Shown: piece by piece, positions 52,494 to 61,585 of the stretch
Layout of the letters: every line of letters starts with the position of its first letter
How positions within the stretch are numbered: position 1 is the stretch's first letter
Assembly: GCF_018476525.1 (NCBI RefSeq)
Contig: NZ_JAHCST010000024.1
Location: 42,906 to 106,905, forward strand
Direction: 5' to 3'
Length of the DNA: 64,000 bases
Source of the DNA: Acrocarpospora catenulata
GTDB taxonomy: Bacteria > Actinomycetota > Actinomycetes > Streptosporangiales > Streptosporangiaceae
Position numbers and translations under genes: made by a program
Notes under the pieces: model-generated
What the model saw: only the letters and a program-made list of their open reading frames with translations
What the model was told of the DNA's origin: nothing
Databases searched by the model: none

Positions 52494-55115
52494 TTACAGG
52501 GGCGGGTACGCGTTCGCCATCAGCTCGCGGAACTGCGCCGAGAACCAGTGACCGGAGATCGGGGCGTTGGCCAGAGCGCCGGTGGCGTTGTTGCCGTTAC
52601 GGTCGTTACCGCCGTAGGTCGGGTCACACATCCGGTCGAAGCCCTTGCCCTCGTCGTTCGGGATGGCCGAGCTGGAACCGTCCGACTCGCCCGGCGGCTT
52701 GATCCAGACGTAGGCGTCGATGCCCGCGGCGGGCGCCGTCCTCGGCCGCTCGCCGAGACCCGCGCCGCTCTGGTTGCACCAGTTGCCGGCGTGGATGCGC
52801 CGGTCGATCTTGGACTGGTTGACGAAGGTGTTCAGGTCGGTCGAGGTGCTCGGGCCGGTGGGCCGGTTCGGGCCGCCCCAGCCGTTGCGCGAGGTGTCGA
52901 TCAGCATGCCGATGTTGGAGGAGAAGCCGTCCTGGATCAGCCGGTTCCGGAACGCCTGGGCGTAGCTGAGCTCGTCCACGTAGAAGTTCCAGTCGACCCA
53001 GCGGGACTGCCGCACGGTCTGGCCGTTCACCGTCGAGTTGATGGTGAAGTACGGCTCGACGAGCGCGGAGTAGTTGGCGGTGTTGGTGATGAAGCCGTCA
53101 ACGGTGGCCCGGCCGCCGGTGGCGCTGGCCGCCGTGGAGGCGAACAGCTGCGAGGACGGGCCGAAGTTGGTGTCCCAGCCCAGCCAGCCGTGGTGACCGG
53201 CGTCCACGTAGTTGTAGACGTTCGGGATCGCGTGCAGCTTGCCCAGCGCGTAGGCCACACCCTGCTCGTAGGCGCCGGTGTTCTTGGCCTCCTGGCATGC
53301 GGCCAGGTTGAGGTTGGTGACCAGGTTGGGCAGCGAGTCGATCTCGATGATCGCCACGATGCGGAGCGGGGCGTACTTCGGGTCCGCCAGGATGCCGGCG
53401 ATGACGTCGATGTACTCGGTCTTGTAGCGGTTGAGACCGTTCTCCGAGATCTTCAGCTCGCCGTTGGAGGCCAGCGCCGAACAGTCGCGGTTGGGCAGGT
53501 TGTAGATGACGACCTGGAAGACCGTCTTGGTGGAGCCGTTGGCCGCGTCCTGCTGGAGAGCCAGGTCGAGGTGGTCACGCAGGCCCTTGCTGTTGTTGCC
53601 GGCCGAGCCGGAGGTGATGGCCGCGATCCGGTCCAGCCAGACGCCGGTGGCGGTGTTGGCGATCCGGGAGCCGCCGGGCTCGGCGTTGGCCGACGCGCGC
53701 CAGTCCGGGTTCACGTAGCCTTCGGCACCCACGTACGGGTTGTCCTGGTGCGGCTCGTAGGTGCCGCCGGTGGTCCGGGTCACGGTGACCGGAACCGTGG
53801 TCAGGCCGGAGGACGCGACGTTGATCGTCCGGGTGCCGGGAGTCCCGCCGCTGGCGCCGGTGACGGTCACGTTCTGCGCGGTCTGCCAGTTGCTGGTGGT
53901 GAAGGTCAGCGAAGCGCCGCCGGTCACCGTGATGCCGGTGTCACCACTGGACGCGGCGGTGCTGGTCACCGTCACGTTGCCGCTCGGCGCGATCGCCAGG
54001 CGGACCGAGTAGGTGGCGGTGCTGCCCGAGGTCACCGACACACTGGTCGGCGAGACGACCAGCGACTGGGTGGCGACGGCGGTCCGGGTCACGGTGACCG
54101 GAACCGTGGTCAGGCCGGAGGACGCGACGTTGATCGTCCGGGTGCCGGGGGTGCCCCCGGTGGCGCCGGTGACGGTCACGTTCTGCGCGGTCTGCCAGTT
54201 GCTGGTGGTGAAGGTCAGCGAAGCGCCGCCGGTCACCGTGATGCCGGTGTCGCCGGTGGACGCGGCGGTGCTGGTCACCGTCACGTTGCCGCTCGGCGCG
54301 GTGGCCAGGCGGACCGAGTAGGTGGCGGTGCTGCCCGAGGCCACCGACACACTGGTCGGCGAGACGACCAGCGACTGGGTGGCGACGGCGGTCCGGGTCA
54401 CCGTGACCGGAACCGTGGTCAGGCCAGAGGAGGCGACGTTGATCGTCCGGGTGCCGGCAGTCCCGCCGGTCGCGCCGGTGACGGTCACGTTCTGCGGGGT
54501 CTGCCAGTTGGCGCTGGTGAAGGTCAGCGAGGCGCCACCGGTCACCGTGATGCCGGTGTCACCACCGGACGCGGCGGTGCTGGTCACCGTCACGTTGCTG
54601 GTGGGGGCGGAGGACAGGCGGACCGAGTAGGTGGCGGTGCTGCCGGAGGCCACCGACACGCTGGTCGGTGTGACGACCAGGGACTGCGTCTGCGGCTGGC
54701 CGGTGCACGGGGTGCCGTTCAGCGAGAACGCGGTCGGGTTGGTGTTGGTCCCGGTGAAGGTGAAGTTGGCGCCCGGCTGCACGACCCCGTTGGCGGCCAG
54801 GTTCGGGGCGTAGTCCGGCGCGGCGATCGTGATGTTCTGCCCGGACTGGCTCCAGTTGCCCTCCCAGCCGTTCTGCAACGTCTGGCTGCCGGAGTAGGAG
54901 TAGGTGATCCGCCAGTTGTTGACCGGGTCACCGAGGTTCTGCAGGCGTACCTGTACGCCGAAGCCGTTGCCGCCTTCCCAGGTCCTGGTGTAGGTCACCT
55001 GGCAGGCGACCGCGGCGTTCGCGGCCGTCGGACTGACGGCGAGGCCGATCGCGGCGAGTAGCGTCGCCGCTACCGCCGTGAGGCCTTTTCGCCAGGCACT
55101 CGTGTGGGGTCCCAT
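52494..55115 (-). CDS. Secreted GH6 cellulase with CBM2 and three Calx-beta-like repeats
   Basis: 873 residues: Sec signal (to about 34), CBM2 cellulose-binding module (CQVTYTRTWEGGNGFGVQV..., two end cysteines), three nearly identical beta-sandwich repeats of 103 residues, and a C-terminal GH6 barrel. VIYNLPNRDCSALASNG fits the GH6 signature VxYxxPxRDC with active-site Asp544; EIDSLPNL and DTSRNGWGG follow. It should release cellobiose or oligomers from cellulose outside the cell. ATG 55115 follows AAGGAG. A perfect CebR operator lies 36 nt upstream of the start. Confidence 0.92.
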   Translation of the reverse strand: MGPHTSAWRKGLTAVAATLLAAIGLAVSPTAANAAVACQVTYTRTWEGGNGFGVQVRLQNLGDPVNNWRITYSYSGSQTLQNGWEGNWSQSGQNITIAAPDYAPNLAANGVVQPGANFTFTGTNTNPTAFSLNGTPCTGQPQTQSLVVTPTSVSVASGSTATYSVRLSSAPTSNVTVTSTAASGGDTGITVTGGASLTFTSANWQTPQNVTVTGATGGTAGTRTINVASSGLTTVPVTVTRTAVATQSLVVSPTSVSVASGSTATYSVRLATAPSGNVTVTSTAASTGDTGITVTGGASLTFTTSNWQTAQNVTVTGATGGTPGTRTINVASSGLTTVPVTVTRTAVATQSLVVSPTSVSVTSGSTATYSVRLAIAPSGNVTVTSTAASSGDTGITVTGGASLTFTTSNWQTAQNVTVTGASGGTPGTRTINVASSGLTTVPVTVTRTTGGTYEPHQDNPYVGAEGYVNPDWRASANAEPGGSRIANTATGVWLDRIAAITSGSAGNNSKGLRDHLDLALQQDAANGSTKTVFQVVIYNLPNRDCSALASNGELKISENGLNRYKTEYIDVIAGILADPKYAPLRIVAIIEIDSLPNLVTNLNLAACQEAKNTGAYEQGVAYALGKLHAIPNVYNYVDAGHHGWLGWDTNFGPSSQLFASTAASATGGRATVDGFITNTANYSALVEPYFTINSTVNGQTVRQSRWVDWNFYVDELSYAQAFRNRLIQDGFSSNIGMLIDTSRNGWGGPNRPTGPSTSTDLNTFVNQSKIDRRIHAGNWCNQSGAGLGERPRTAPAAGIDAYVWIKPPGESDGSSSAIPNDEGKGFDRMCDPTYGGNDRNGNNATGALANAPISGHWFSAQFRELMANAYPPL
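53772..54690. repeat. Three tandem 309-bp repeats in the GH6 gene
   Basis: Units begin at 53772, 54081 and about 54390, each starting GGTCCGGGTCACGGTGACCG or nearly so. The two units nearest the catalytic domain differ at few bases; the third is more diverged. Each encodes one beta-sandwich spacer (SLVVSPTSVSVASGSTATYS ...). High DNA identity means recent duplication or ongoing homogenisation. Confidence 0.9.
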
Positions 55116-55150
55116 GACTGTTTCTCCTTGACGAAACTGTTGCTCGAACC

Positions 55151-55166
55151 TTGGGAGCGCTCCCAA
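55151..55166. promoter_or_regulatory. CebR-type operator of the GH6 gene
   Basis: TTGGGAGCGCTCCCAA, perfect 16-bp palindrome with the CebR core. GATGTT directly upstream on the minus strand may be the -10 box; the same order (GGATRT then operator) is seen at 49027. Confidence 0.9.
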
Positions 55167-55356
55167 CATCCGATCGTTTCGTCTGGATGTACAGCATGTT
55201 TCCTGAAGGGCGCATCAGGCCAAACCTCCCACCTGGCCCTGCCCTGCTAAAACTGGTCAAGTGTCCGATTTATCCGATGAAAAGTTCAGACCCTCGGAGC
55301 GTACGAAGGAGGGCATCGGGAGCGCACAGCCGGGGCCGGCGGCGGTGCGGCGGGTC

Positions 55357-55385
55357 TTGCGGTGATCGCCCGCGAGCGGTTCAAT
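55357..55385 (+). promoter_or_regulatory. Predicted promoter of the Tat-exported barrel protein
   Basis: TTGCGG (55357-55362), 17 nt, TTCAAT (55380-55385). ATG 55384 falls in the -10 box and so cannot be the start. Confidence 0.45.
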
Positions 55386-55393
55386 GGCCACTC

Positions 55394-55411
55394 TGAGAGA
55401 GCGCTCTCTCA
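55394..55411. promoter_or_regulatory. 18-bp palindromic operator, CebR-like variant
   Basis: TGAGAGAGCGCTCTCTCA, perfectly self-complementary with the same AGCGCT core as the two CebR boxes but GAG/CTC flanks. It lies at the predicted transcription start of the next gene. A LacI-family paralogue of CebR is the likely reader. Confidence 0.7.
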
Positions 55412-55434
55412 TGAGTCTTCTCGTGGAGCCGCCC

Positions 55435-56883
55435 GTGTCCCCCGCCCTGTCCCGCCGCCAGTTCACCGCCGCCGCCGCCACCGCCACCGCCGTCGCGGCC
55501 GCCCCCTTCCTGCTCTCCGGTACGGCGCACGCCACCGGCGGCCTGGTCGACCACCGCCTGGCCGGTTCGGCAGACCGCGCCTTCCGGTACCTCGACACCG
55601 TGCTGGACGCCTACCGCCAGGGCGGCGAACTCCGCCTGGCGCAGAGCTACAACAACGAGTCCGGGCTGATGACCACGGCCTTCGTGTACGACAACGCCCT
55701 GGCCGTCATCGCGTACCTGTCCCGCCCGACCCGGGAGAACGTCCGCCGGGCCAAGGTCATCGGAGACACCTTCCTGTGGATCCAGGCCAACGACGAGACC
55801 TTCACCGACGGCCGGGTACGGCAGGCGTACGCGGCCGGGCCGATGCTCTTCTACGGCGGCGGCCCCGAGTTCCCCGGCATCCGCCGCGCGGACGGCAAGG
55901 CGGCCTTCCTCTGGCCGTTCGGGTTCGGCGGCTCCGCCGTCGGTGACGTGGCCTGGACCGCGCTGGCCCTGACCCACCTGTACGACCGCACGCGCGAGCG
56001 CAAGTATCTGGACGGCGCGGTCACCTTGGGCGAATGGATCGTGGCCAACGCCGTGTCGCCGTACCGGTACGGGGGCTACCTGGGCGGCGTGCAGGGCGAC
56101 GGGACCACGCGGCAGCGCTGGTGCTCCAGCGAGCACAACATCGACGTCTACGCGCTCTTCCAGGGGCTGGCCAAGTTCACCGGGAACCGCGTGTGGAAGA
56201 CCAGGGCCCGGGTGGCGGAGGACTTCCTCGACGCGATGTGGAACCCGCGCGGCAACTTCTACTGGACCGGCACGAAGGGCGCGAACCCGGCGGACGACCC
56301 GAACGAGATCAATCCCAGTCCGATTCCGGAGGACGTGCAGACCTGGGCCTACCTCGCCCGTGGGGACCGGGGGCGGGCGGTCGACTGGACGGCGTCCGCC
56401 CTGGCCGTCGTGGACCGGGGCGGGGTCTCGGCGAACTCCCAGCTCCCGGCGGGGTACCAGGTCTCCGGCGTGACCTTCAGCGACGTCTCCAAGACCCTCA
56501 CCGGGCCGGTGCCGAACGGGACAGGCGACAACAACCGGGACGCGGTCTGGTTCGAGGGCACCGCGCACCTGGCCGCCGCGCTGGTGGCCCGGGGTGACCG
56601 GTCCAAGGCCCGGCGCCACCTCAACGAGATCGCCTCCGCCCAGGACCGCCTCGGCGCCGGCCAGACCGTCGGCCTCACCACCGACCCCAACGGCGGCCGC
56701 CTCTCCAACCCCGGCGAAGGCGGCACCTGGACCGGCCCCACCCTCCCGGCCCGCTCCGGCGTGGTGGCCGCCTCCAGCGCCTTCGACACCGGCTTCGGCT
56801 TCGGCTACTTCCAGAACCAGCACGTCGGAGCCACCAGCTGGTACCTGATGGCCGCCCTCGGCACCAACCCCTACCGCTTCTGA
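55435..56883 (+). CDS. Tat-exported (alpha/alpha)6-barrel protein, probable glycoside hydrolase
   Basis: 482 residues. The start is placed at GTG 55435, behind GGAG, giving a clear twin-arginine signal (SRRQFTAAAATATAVAAA, cut after AHA). The mature protein has repeated helical-hairpin elements with conserved aromatic/acidic residues (LAQSYNNESGLMTTAFVYDN, WCSSEHNIDVYALFQGL, WFEGTAHLAAALVARG) as in six-hairpin glycosidases of the GH76/GH88/GH8 type. I cannot assign the family or substrate. It is divergent from the GH6 gene, with separate operators. Confidence 0.7.
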   Translation: MSPALSRRQFTAAAATATAVAAAPFLLSGTAHATGGLVDHRLAGSADRAFRYLDTVLDAYRQGGELRLAQSYNNESGLMTTAFVYDNALAVIAYLSRPTRENVRRAKVIGDTFLWIQANDETFTDGRVRQAYAAGPMLFYGGGPEFPGIRRADGKAAFLWPFGFGGSAVGDVAWTALALTHLYDRTRERKYLDGAVTLGEWIVANAVSPYRYGGYLGGVQGDGTTRQRWCSSEHNIDVYALFQGLAKFTGNRVWKTRARVAEDFLDAMWNPRGNFYWTGTKGANPADDPNEINPSPIPEDVQTWAYLARGDRGRAVDWTASALAVVDRGGVSANSQLPAGYQVSGVTFSDVSKTLTGPVPNGTGDNNRDAVWFEGTAHLAAALVARGDRSKARRHLNEIASAQDRLGAGQTVGLTTDPNGGRLSNPGEGGTWTGPTLPARSGVVAASSAFDTGFGFGYFQNQHVGATSWYLMAALGTNPYRF

Positions 56884-56889
56884 CAGACC

Positions 56890-56925
56890 GGACCGGGGGC
56901 CCTGTCCGGCGCGGGCCCCCGGTCC
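56890..56925 (+). terminator. Terminator after the barrel protein gene
   Basis: Perfect 13-bp stem GGACCGGGGGCCC/GGGCCCCCGGTCC with a 10-nt loop, 6 nt past the stop. Confidence 0.85.
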
Positions 56926-57059
56926 ATTCCCAACGCCACCCACGAACTCAACGCACAGCAAGATCCCGCCGCGCCGTGGGGGCCACTTCCCACACTCACC
57001 CGCGCATCCCCCAGCACCGCCCTTATCTCACCGGCAGCGCGGCGGCCACGCTCACCCGT

Positions 57060-58745
57060 TCATCTCCCCAGTGCCGCCCTGATCTCTGCGGCCGGATCTC
57101 CGGCGTGGTAACGGCGCTCGCTCGGCTCGATGCCGTCGAGGAATTCCTGATAGCGGACGGCGTAGTAGAGACGCGACAGTGGTTCCGCCAACGCGACCGC
57201 CTTCGCCGGATCCGAACTCGGGACCGCCACCCGCCAGGCGTGTACCCAGATGTCCGTGATGTGGTCTCTCCGCTCCGGCAGGAACTCCCGCAACCGCAGG
57301 ACATCCATCGCCGGATGCCCGTAATGCCAGTCGGCGAAGTCCACGAGCACCGCCTTCGTCCCGTCCCACCGCCAGTTGCCGGGGTGGAAGTCCCCGTGCA
57401 CCATCGTGTACGGGACGCCGCACGCCACCAGCTCGGCCGTCATCGCGGGCACCCGCTCGGCGAGAACCTTCGCCTCGCGGAGTTCCTCCTCGGTGAGCTC
57501 CATGGCGACCTCCCCGGCCAGCAAGGTGCGCACGCTCTGGCTCAAATCAGTGCGATCGAGGGCCCCCATCCGGCCACGGCCCGCCAGAACGGCCTGGGCC
57601 CGAACCATGCGAGGGAGCGTTTTCTCGATCACTTCCTCCGGAGCCTGCCAGCAGTCCTCGCCGGGGATGTGACGCATCAGAATCCGCCGGTTGCCCCGGT
57701 CGGCACCGACCACCTCGGGCACAAGGCTGGAGTCCACCGACCCGAACACCTCAATGGCCGTCGACTCACAGGCGGCAAACCCAGGGGTCGCCTTCAACCA
57801 CACCGGCTCAACCCCTGAACCCACCCAGACCCTGAAAAGTCCGGACAAGTTCCAGGTCTTCACCTGCTCAACCTTGGCAATCGACTCCCCGAGCACCTCC
57901 TCTGCCCAGGAGAGCGCCGCCCTTACACCGGTCGCGGTGGCCCAGCTTGAGCGCTTGGGGTGCGGTTCCCGGTCGAAGGGGTTGGTGAGCGGGCGCAACC
58001 GGGGAACGTCTTCGAAGAATTTCGCGTGGGGGAACTTGTGACCGCCATGGCTGGAACCCTCGCCCACCGCGCCAGACCGCCCAGCCGTCTCGGCTTCGAA
58101 GAATTTCGCGTGGGGGACCTCGTGGCCGCCATGACTGCAACCCTCGCCCACCGCGCCAGACCGCCCAGCCGTCTCGGCTTCGAAGAATTTCGCGTGGGGG
58201 ACCTCGTGGCCGCCATGACTGCAACCCTCGCCCACCGCGCCAGACCGCCCAGCCCCCTCGACAGCAGGATCTCGGTCCCCATTACCCGGGCGGGTGGGTG
58301 GGATCAGCCGGTCGGGCGTGCCCTCGAGGATCTCCCCGCACTGAACCTCGTGACCGCCCTCAGCGGCACCATTGGCAGCCGCATTGCCCCCTCCAACCCG
58401 CTCGGCATCAGCCTCCCGGTTGCCATCTCGAGGGTGGGTGGGTGGGATCAGCCAGTTGGGCGTGGGTTTGAGGATCTCGGCATGGTAGGTCGCGTGGCCG
58501 CCTCGGCTGAAAGCGCCGTCTTCGACGGTGAGCAGGCGGAGGATGATTACGTCGGTTTTGAGGAGTTGGGAGAGGTGGGTGGCTATGTCTTCCACGTCTG
58601 CCCACCAGGGGCTGTCCGTGGTGAAGGGGCCGACTTCTCCGAGTACTTCGTCGTTTGCGGTGATCACGGCGGTCACTTGCTTTGGCACCGCGTCAGTGTG
58701 CAGCTTGGGCCACGGGGACTGCCAAGGGTTTTCAGTCAGTCTCAT
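57060..58745 (-). CDS. APH-fold phosphotransferase with expanded N-terminal repeats
   Basis: 561 residues, against about 300-350 for the family. The C-terminal half is an aminoglycoside/choline kinase-type domain: LVACGVPYTMVHGDFHPGNW (catalytic HGDxxxxN), VLVDFADWHYGHPAMDVLR (metal-binding DFxD-like), RILMRHIPGEDC. The N-terminal half (about 80-260) is filled by tandem copies of GGHEVPHAKFFEAETAGRSG-type units that seem to be copied from a native GGHATYHAEIL strand. It overlaps the GH36 stop by 14 nt, so the substrate may be a sugar released by that enzyme. Confidence 0.78.
   Translation of the reverse strand: MRLTENPWQSPWPKLHTDAVPKQVTAVITANDEVLGEVGPFTTDSPWWADVEDIATHLSQLLKTDVIILRLLTVEDGAFSRGGHATYHAEILKPTPNWLIPPTHPRDGNREADAERVGGGNAAANGAAEGGHEVQCGEILEGTPDRLIPPTRPGNGDRDPAVEGAGRSGAVGEGCSHGGHEVPHAKFFEAETAGRSGAVGEGCSHGGHEVPHAKFFEAETAGRSGAVGEGSSHGGHKFPHAKFFEDVPRLRPLTNPFDREPHPKRSSWATATGVRAALSWAEEVLGESIAKVEQVKTWNLSGLFRVWVGSGVEPVWLKATPGFAACESTAIEVFGSVDSSLVPEVVGADRGNRRILMRHIPGEDCWQAPEEVIEKTLPRMVRAQAVLAGRGRMGALDRTDLSQSVRTLLAGEVAMELTEEELREAKVLAERVPAMTAELVACGVPYTMVHGDFHPGNWRWDGTKAVLVDFADWHYGHPAMDVLRLREFLPERRDHITDIWVHAWRVAVPSSDPAKAVALAEPLSRLYYAVRYQEFLDGIEPSERRYHAGDPAAEIRAALGR
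58010..58261. repeat. Three tandem 84-bp in-frame repeats in the kinase gene
   Basis: Units start at 58010, 58094 and 58178 with CTTCGAAGAATTTCGCGTGG and have an exact 84-bp period (28 codons). Units two and three are almost identical. Longer, more diverged relatives extend to about 58500, where CACGGxxATCTCG/CTCGACGGTGG-type pairs encode RLIPPTRPGNGDRD and WLIPPTHPRDGNRE. Confidence 0.9.
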
Positions 58746-60900
58746 CGAGAAGGCGATCCAGCCGGCGTAGCGTGAGGATCTCGCTGCGGTAGTCGGCGCC
58801 CAGGTGGAACCAGGTCGGTAGAACGACGCCGTGGGACATCAGTGTGCGGCCGTGCCAGCGGGATCCCACCGGCACTGTGAAGGTCGCGAGGTCATCGCAA
58901 CCGGTCACCTCGTACACGGCCTCGGGGTCGAGCCCCGCAAGGCGTACCCGCCGAGGAGGCTGGTCGGTGAGGGCGAACGGGTTGTAGGCGATCACGACCA
59001 CCTGGTCGTCGAGGTTGTACTGCACCGCCGAGGCGGTCACCCCGGGATCCCCCGCCAAGCGGTACAACCGCCCGCGTTGCACGATCGGACGGATCTCCTT
59101 GTACTTGGCCACCAGCCCCCGCGCCTCAGCGAGCTCCCCCTCCCCCCACCGGGTCAGATCCCCACCGATCCCCAGCACCCCCGCCATAGCCACATGGAAC
59201 CGATACCGCAACGGCACCTCCCGCCGCGTCAGCGGATTGGGACTGTCGGTCACCCAGGCCGACATCACCCCCGGCGGGTAGAACTGCGTGAACCCATGCT
59301 GGATAACCTGCCGATCCCGAGCATCGGTGTTGTCAGAGGTCCAGACCTGGTCGGTACGCCGCAGGATCCCCAGATCCACCCGCCCACCCCCACCGGAACA
59401 GGACTCGATCCGCAGCCCAGGATTACGCCGCCGCAGTTCGTCCATGATCTGGTAGACGCCCTCGACATGCTCGATCCAGACCCGATCGGCCCGCTCCCCC
59501 GCCCCCGGCCATCCAACCTGGCTGAAACTACGGTTCATATCCCATTTGAGATAGTCCAGGCCGTACTCCCGAACCAGCCCGTCCAGCCACCCGAACGCCC
59601 AGCCCCGCACCTCGTCGCGAGCGAAGTTGAGCACTAACTGGTTCCGCATGGTGTCACGCCGACGCCCCGGCAGATGCAGAACCCAGTCAGGGTGGGCCCG
59701 ATAGAGATCACTATCCGGATTGACCATCTCCGGCTCCACCCAGAGCCCGGCCCGCATGCCAAGCGCCCGCACCCCGTCGAAAAGCCCCGCCAGACCATCC
59801 GGAAAGCGCTCCCTGTTAGGCCACCAGTCCCCAAGCCCGCGCGTATCGTCCACCCGCGCCCCGAACCAGCCGTCGTCCACCACGAACAGCTCGACCCCCA
59901 GTCCGGCGGCCTTCTCGGCGAGAGCGAGCTGACCCGACTCGGTGACATCGAACCCGGTCGCCTCCCAGGAGTTGTAGAGCACCGGCCGATCCTCATCCGG
60001 AAAAGCCAGAACAAACCGCCGCGCGTACTCATGCCAGACCCGGCTCACCGCACCAAACCCACCATCGCTGTACAACCCCAGCGTCTTCGGCGTGATCAGC
60101 TTCTCCCCCGGCGCCAGCTGCCAGACCACCCCGTCGTGCCCGAACCCCGCGCTGACCGCCACATCCCCTTCAGGACGCCGCTGAGCCGTCATCCGCCACG
60201 ACCCGCTCCAGGCCAGCGCCACCGTCCAGACCTCGCCGGACTCCTCCCCGGCGTCCCCCTCATCCACCATGATCCACGGATTGGCGTGGTGCCCCGTGGC
60301 CCCTGTCCGGCTGGTGAACGTCGTCTCCCCGACCGGCAACTCCCGCCGCCCGAGCCGACTCTCCGCACTCCAGGCCCCCGACACCGTGCTGTGGCGGTAG
60401 CCGTACCGCTCAGGGATCACCCAACTCCCCGAGTCCAGCCTCTCGACCTGCACGGCCTGCGCTCCGTCGTTGGAAACGCTCACCCACCGCTCGATGACAT
60501 CCCCGGCACAGGTCAGGTGCAACGAGACCCGTAACCCGTAGGCGTCATCCCGGAGGACCAGCTCAATCCCCTCCGCCGTCTCCTCCGCCCCGGCATAGGC
60601 CAGCTCGGCCGACCGCACACCCCCCGGATACCGCACCCGCAACGACGGCACGCCCCACCGCCGCCCCCCGTCCACGGGGAACAGTTCCTCGATGTCGTAC
60701 GGATCCCGGAAGCTGGCCGTCAGCCGGGGAGCCACAGCGAGCGGGATCTCGGGAAGCGCGGCCTCCGGCAACGGCGGCCCCCAGTACCACTGGACGATCC
60801 GGACGTCCTCTTCGGCGCGTACCACCCCGAATACATACGTGCACGAGGGGGTGGTGGCGGCCCAGGTGTCCGACCGCCCGGCGACCTTGACCACGGACAT
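58732..60900 (-). CDS. GH36 alpha-galactosidase
   Basis: 722 residues, no signal peptide, so it acts in the cytoplasm on imported alpha-galactosides. The N-terminal beta-sandwich is followed by the barrel with YNSWEATGFDV, LFVVDDGWFG, nucleophile Asp454 in YLKWDMNR and acid/base Asp523 in VWTSDNTD after the CSGGGGRVDLG block. ATG 60900 follows GGAGG and is preferred over the start at 60918. A TetR gene lies directly upstream on the same strand and an APH-fold kinase overlaps its 3' end. Confidence 0.92.
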   Translation of the reverse strand: MSVVKVAGRSDTWAATTPSCTYVFGVVRAEEDVRIVQWYWGPPLPEAALPEIPLAVAPRLTASFRDPYDIEELFPVDGGRRWGVPSLRVRYPGGVRSAELAYAGAEETAEGIELVLRDDAYGLRVSLHLTCAGDVIERWVSVSNDGAQAVQVERLDSGSWVIPERYGYRHSTVSGAWSAESRLGRRELPVGETTFTSRTGATGHHANPWIMVDEGDAGEESGEVWTVALAWSGSWRMTAQRRPEGDVAVSAGFGHDGVVWQLAPGEKLITPKTLGLYSDGGFGAVSRVWHEYARRFVLAFPDEDRPVLYNSWEATGFDVTESGQLALAEKAAGLGVELFVVDDGWFGARVDDTRGLGDWWPNRERFPDGLAGLFDGVRALGMRAGLWVEPEMVNPDSDLYRAHPDWVLHLPGRRRDTMRNQLVLNFARDEVRGWAFGWLDGLVREYGLDYLKWDMNRSFSQVGWPGAGERADRVWIEHVEGVYQIMDELRRRNPGLRIESCSGGGGRVDLGILRRTDQVWTSDNTDARDRQVIQHGFTQFYPPGVMSAWVTDSPNPLTRREVPLRYRFHVAMAGVLGIGGDLTRWGEGELAEARGLVAKYKEIRPIVQRGRLYRLAGDPGVTASAVQYNLDDQVVVIAYNPFALTDQPPRRVRLAGLDPEAVYEVTGCDDLATFTVPVGSRWHGRTLMSHGVVLPTWFHLGADYRSEILTLRRLDRLLDETD

Positions 60901-60961
60901 GACCCGACCTCCGATCACGAGGTTGCGATCATGACCCTAGTCGCCGCTCCCCGTCAATCGG

Positions 60962-61585
60962 CTAGTCCGGAACATCTCCCGGCAATCCCAGCACCCGGTG
61001 GATCAGCATGTGCAGATGCCGGCGAAACCGGGCCAGTTCCTCCCCGGACTCGGCACCGATCCGCTCCCCTTCACCGTCCAGCACGCCCCCCTGTACGAAC
61101 CCGTGCACACACCAGACGAGCGTCCAGACGCAGTACTCGATGTCCACGCTCTGGTCGGCGACCGCGTGCCGCAGCACCCGGGTGGTGGTGGTGATCAGCG
61201 GCTGCGAGAACTCCCGCTCCAGACCGATGAGATCGGCCGCGTCGTAGAGCCAGCGATGGATCCACAGGGCGGGAAACTCGGGATGGGCGACACAGAAGTT
61301 GAGATAGGTGTCCACAATGCGGTGAACCGCCGCAGTGACCTCGCCCTCCCCCGCGAGTTCCGCGCTCTCGATGACCGAGCCCATCGCCTCCACCTCGATC
61401 TGGTGGGCGCGCTCGATGACCGCGAGATAGAGATCGCGTTTGTTGCCGGTGAAACCAGCCCTCACCGGGTCGATCCCGGTGGCGTCCGCGATCTGCCTCA
61501 TGGTCGTCGCGTCGTATCCGAGCGCGGCGAAGAGTCGTGTCGCACTCTGCAGGAGGGTTTCCATCGGCGGCTCCCGGTCGATCAT
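60962..61585 (-). CDS. TetR-family regulator
   Basis: 207 residues from ATG 61585 (METLLQ, 21 nt later, is the alternative). The helix-turn-helix TMRQIADATGIDPVRAGFTG is followed by a helical ligand domain. It is 61 nt upstream of the GH36 gene on the same strand, so it may regulate that operon; no clear palindrome is seen between them. In 61586-61742 I see no gene. Confidence 0.82.
   Translation of the reverse strand: MIDREPPMETLLQSATRLFAALGYDATTMRQIADATGIDPVRAGFTGNKRDLYLAVIERAHQIEVEAMGSVIESAELAGEGEVTAAVHRIVDTYLNFCVAHPEFPALWIHRWLYDAADLIGLEREFSQPLITTTTRVLRHAVADQSVDIEYCVWTLVWCVHGFVQGGVLDGEGERIGAESGEELARFRRHLHMLIHRVLGLPGDVPD

Noticed and set aside
52413..55061. Open frame of 882 codons on the plus strand opposite the GH6 gene
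   Set aside because: Gly/Val/Arg/Asp/His-rich translation without motifs; it is the antisense of a GC-rich gene whose own strand has signal peptide, CBM2 and GH6 signatures.
55384..55411. ATG 55384 or ATG 55411 as start of the Tat-exported protein
   Set aside because: The first lies in the predicted -10 box and the second ends the palindrome without a ribosome site; GTG 55435 has GGAG and gives a normal Tat signal.
58010..58261. CRISPR-like array
   Set aside because: Units are directly adjacent with an 84-bp period, in frame and without unique spacers; it is an intragenic tandem repeat.
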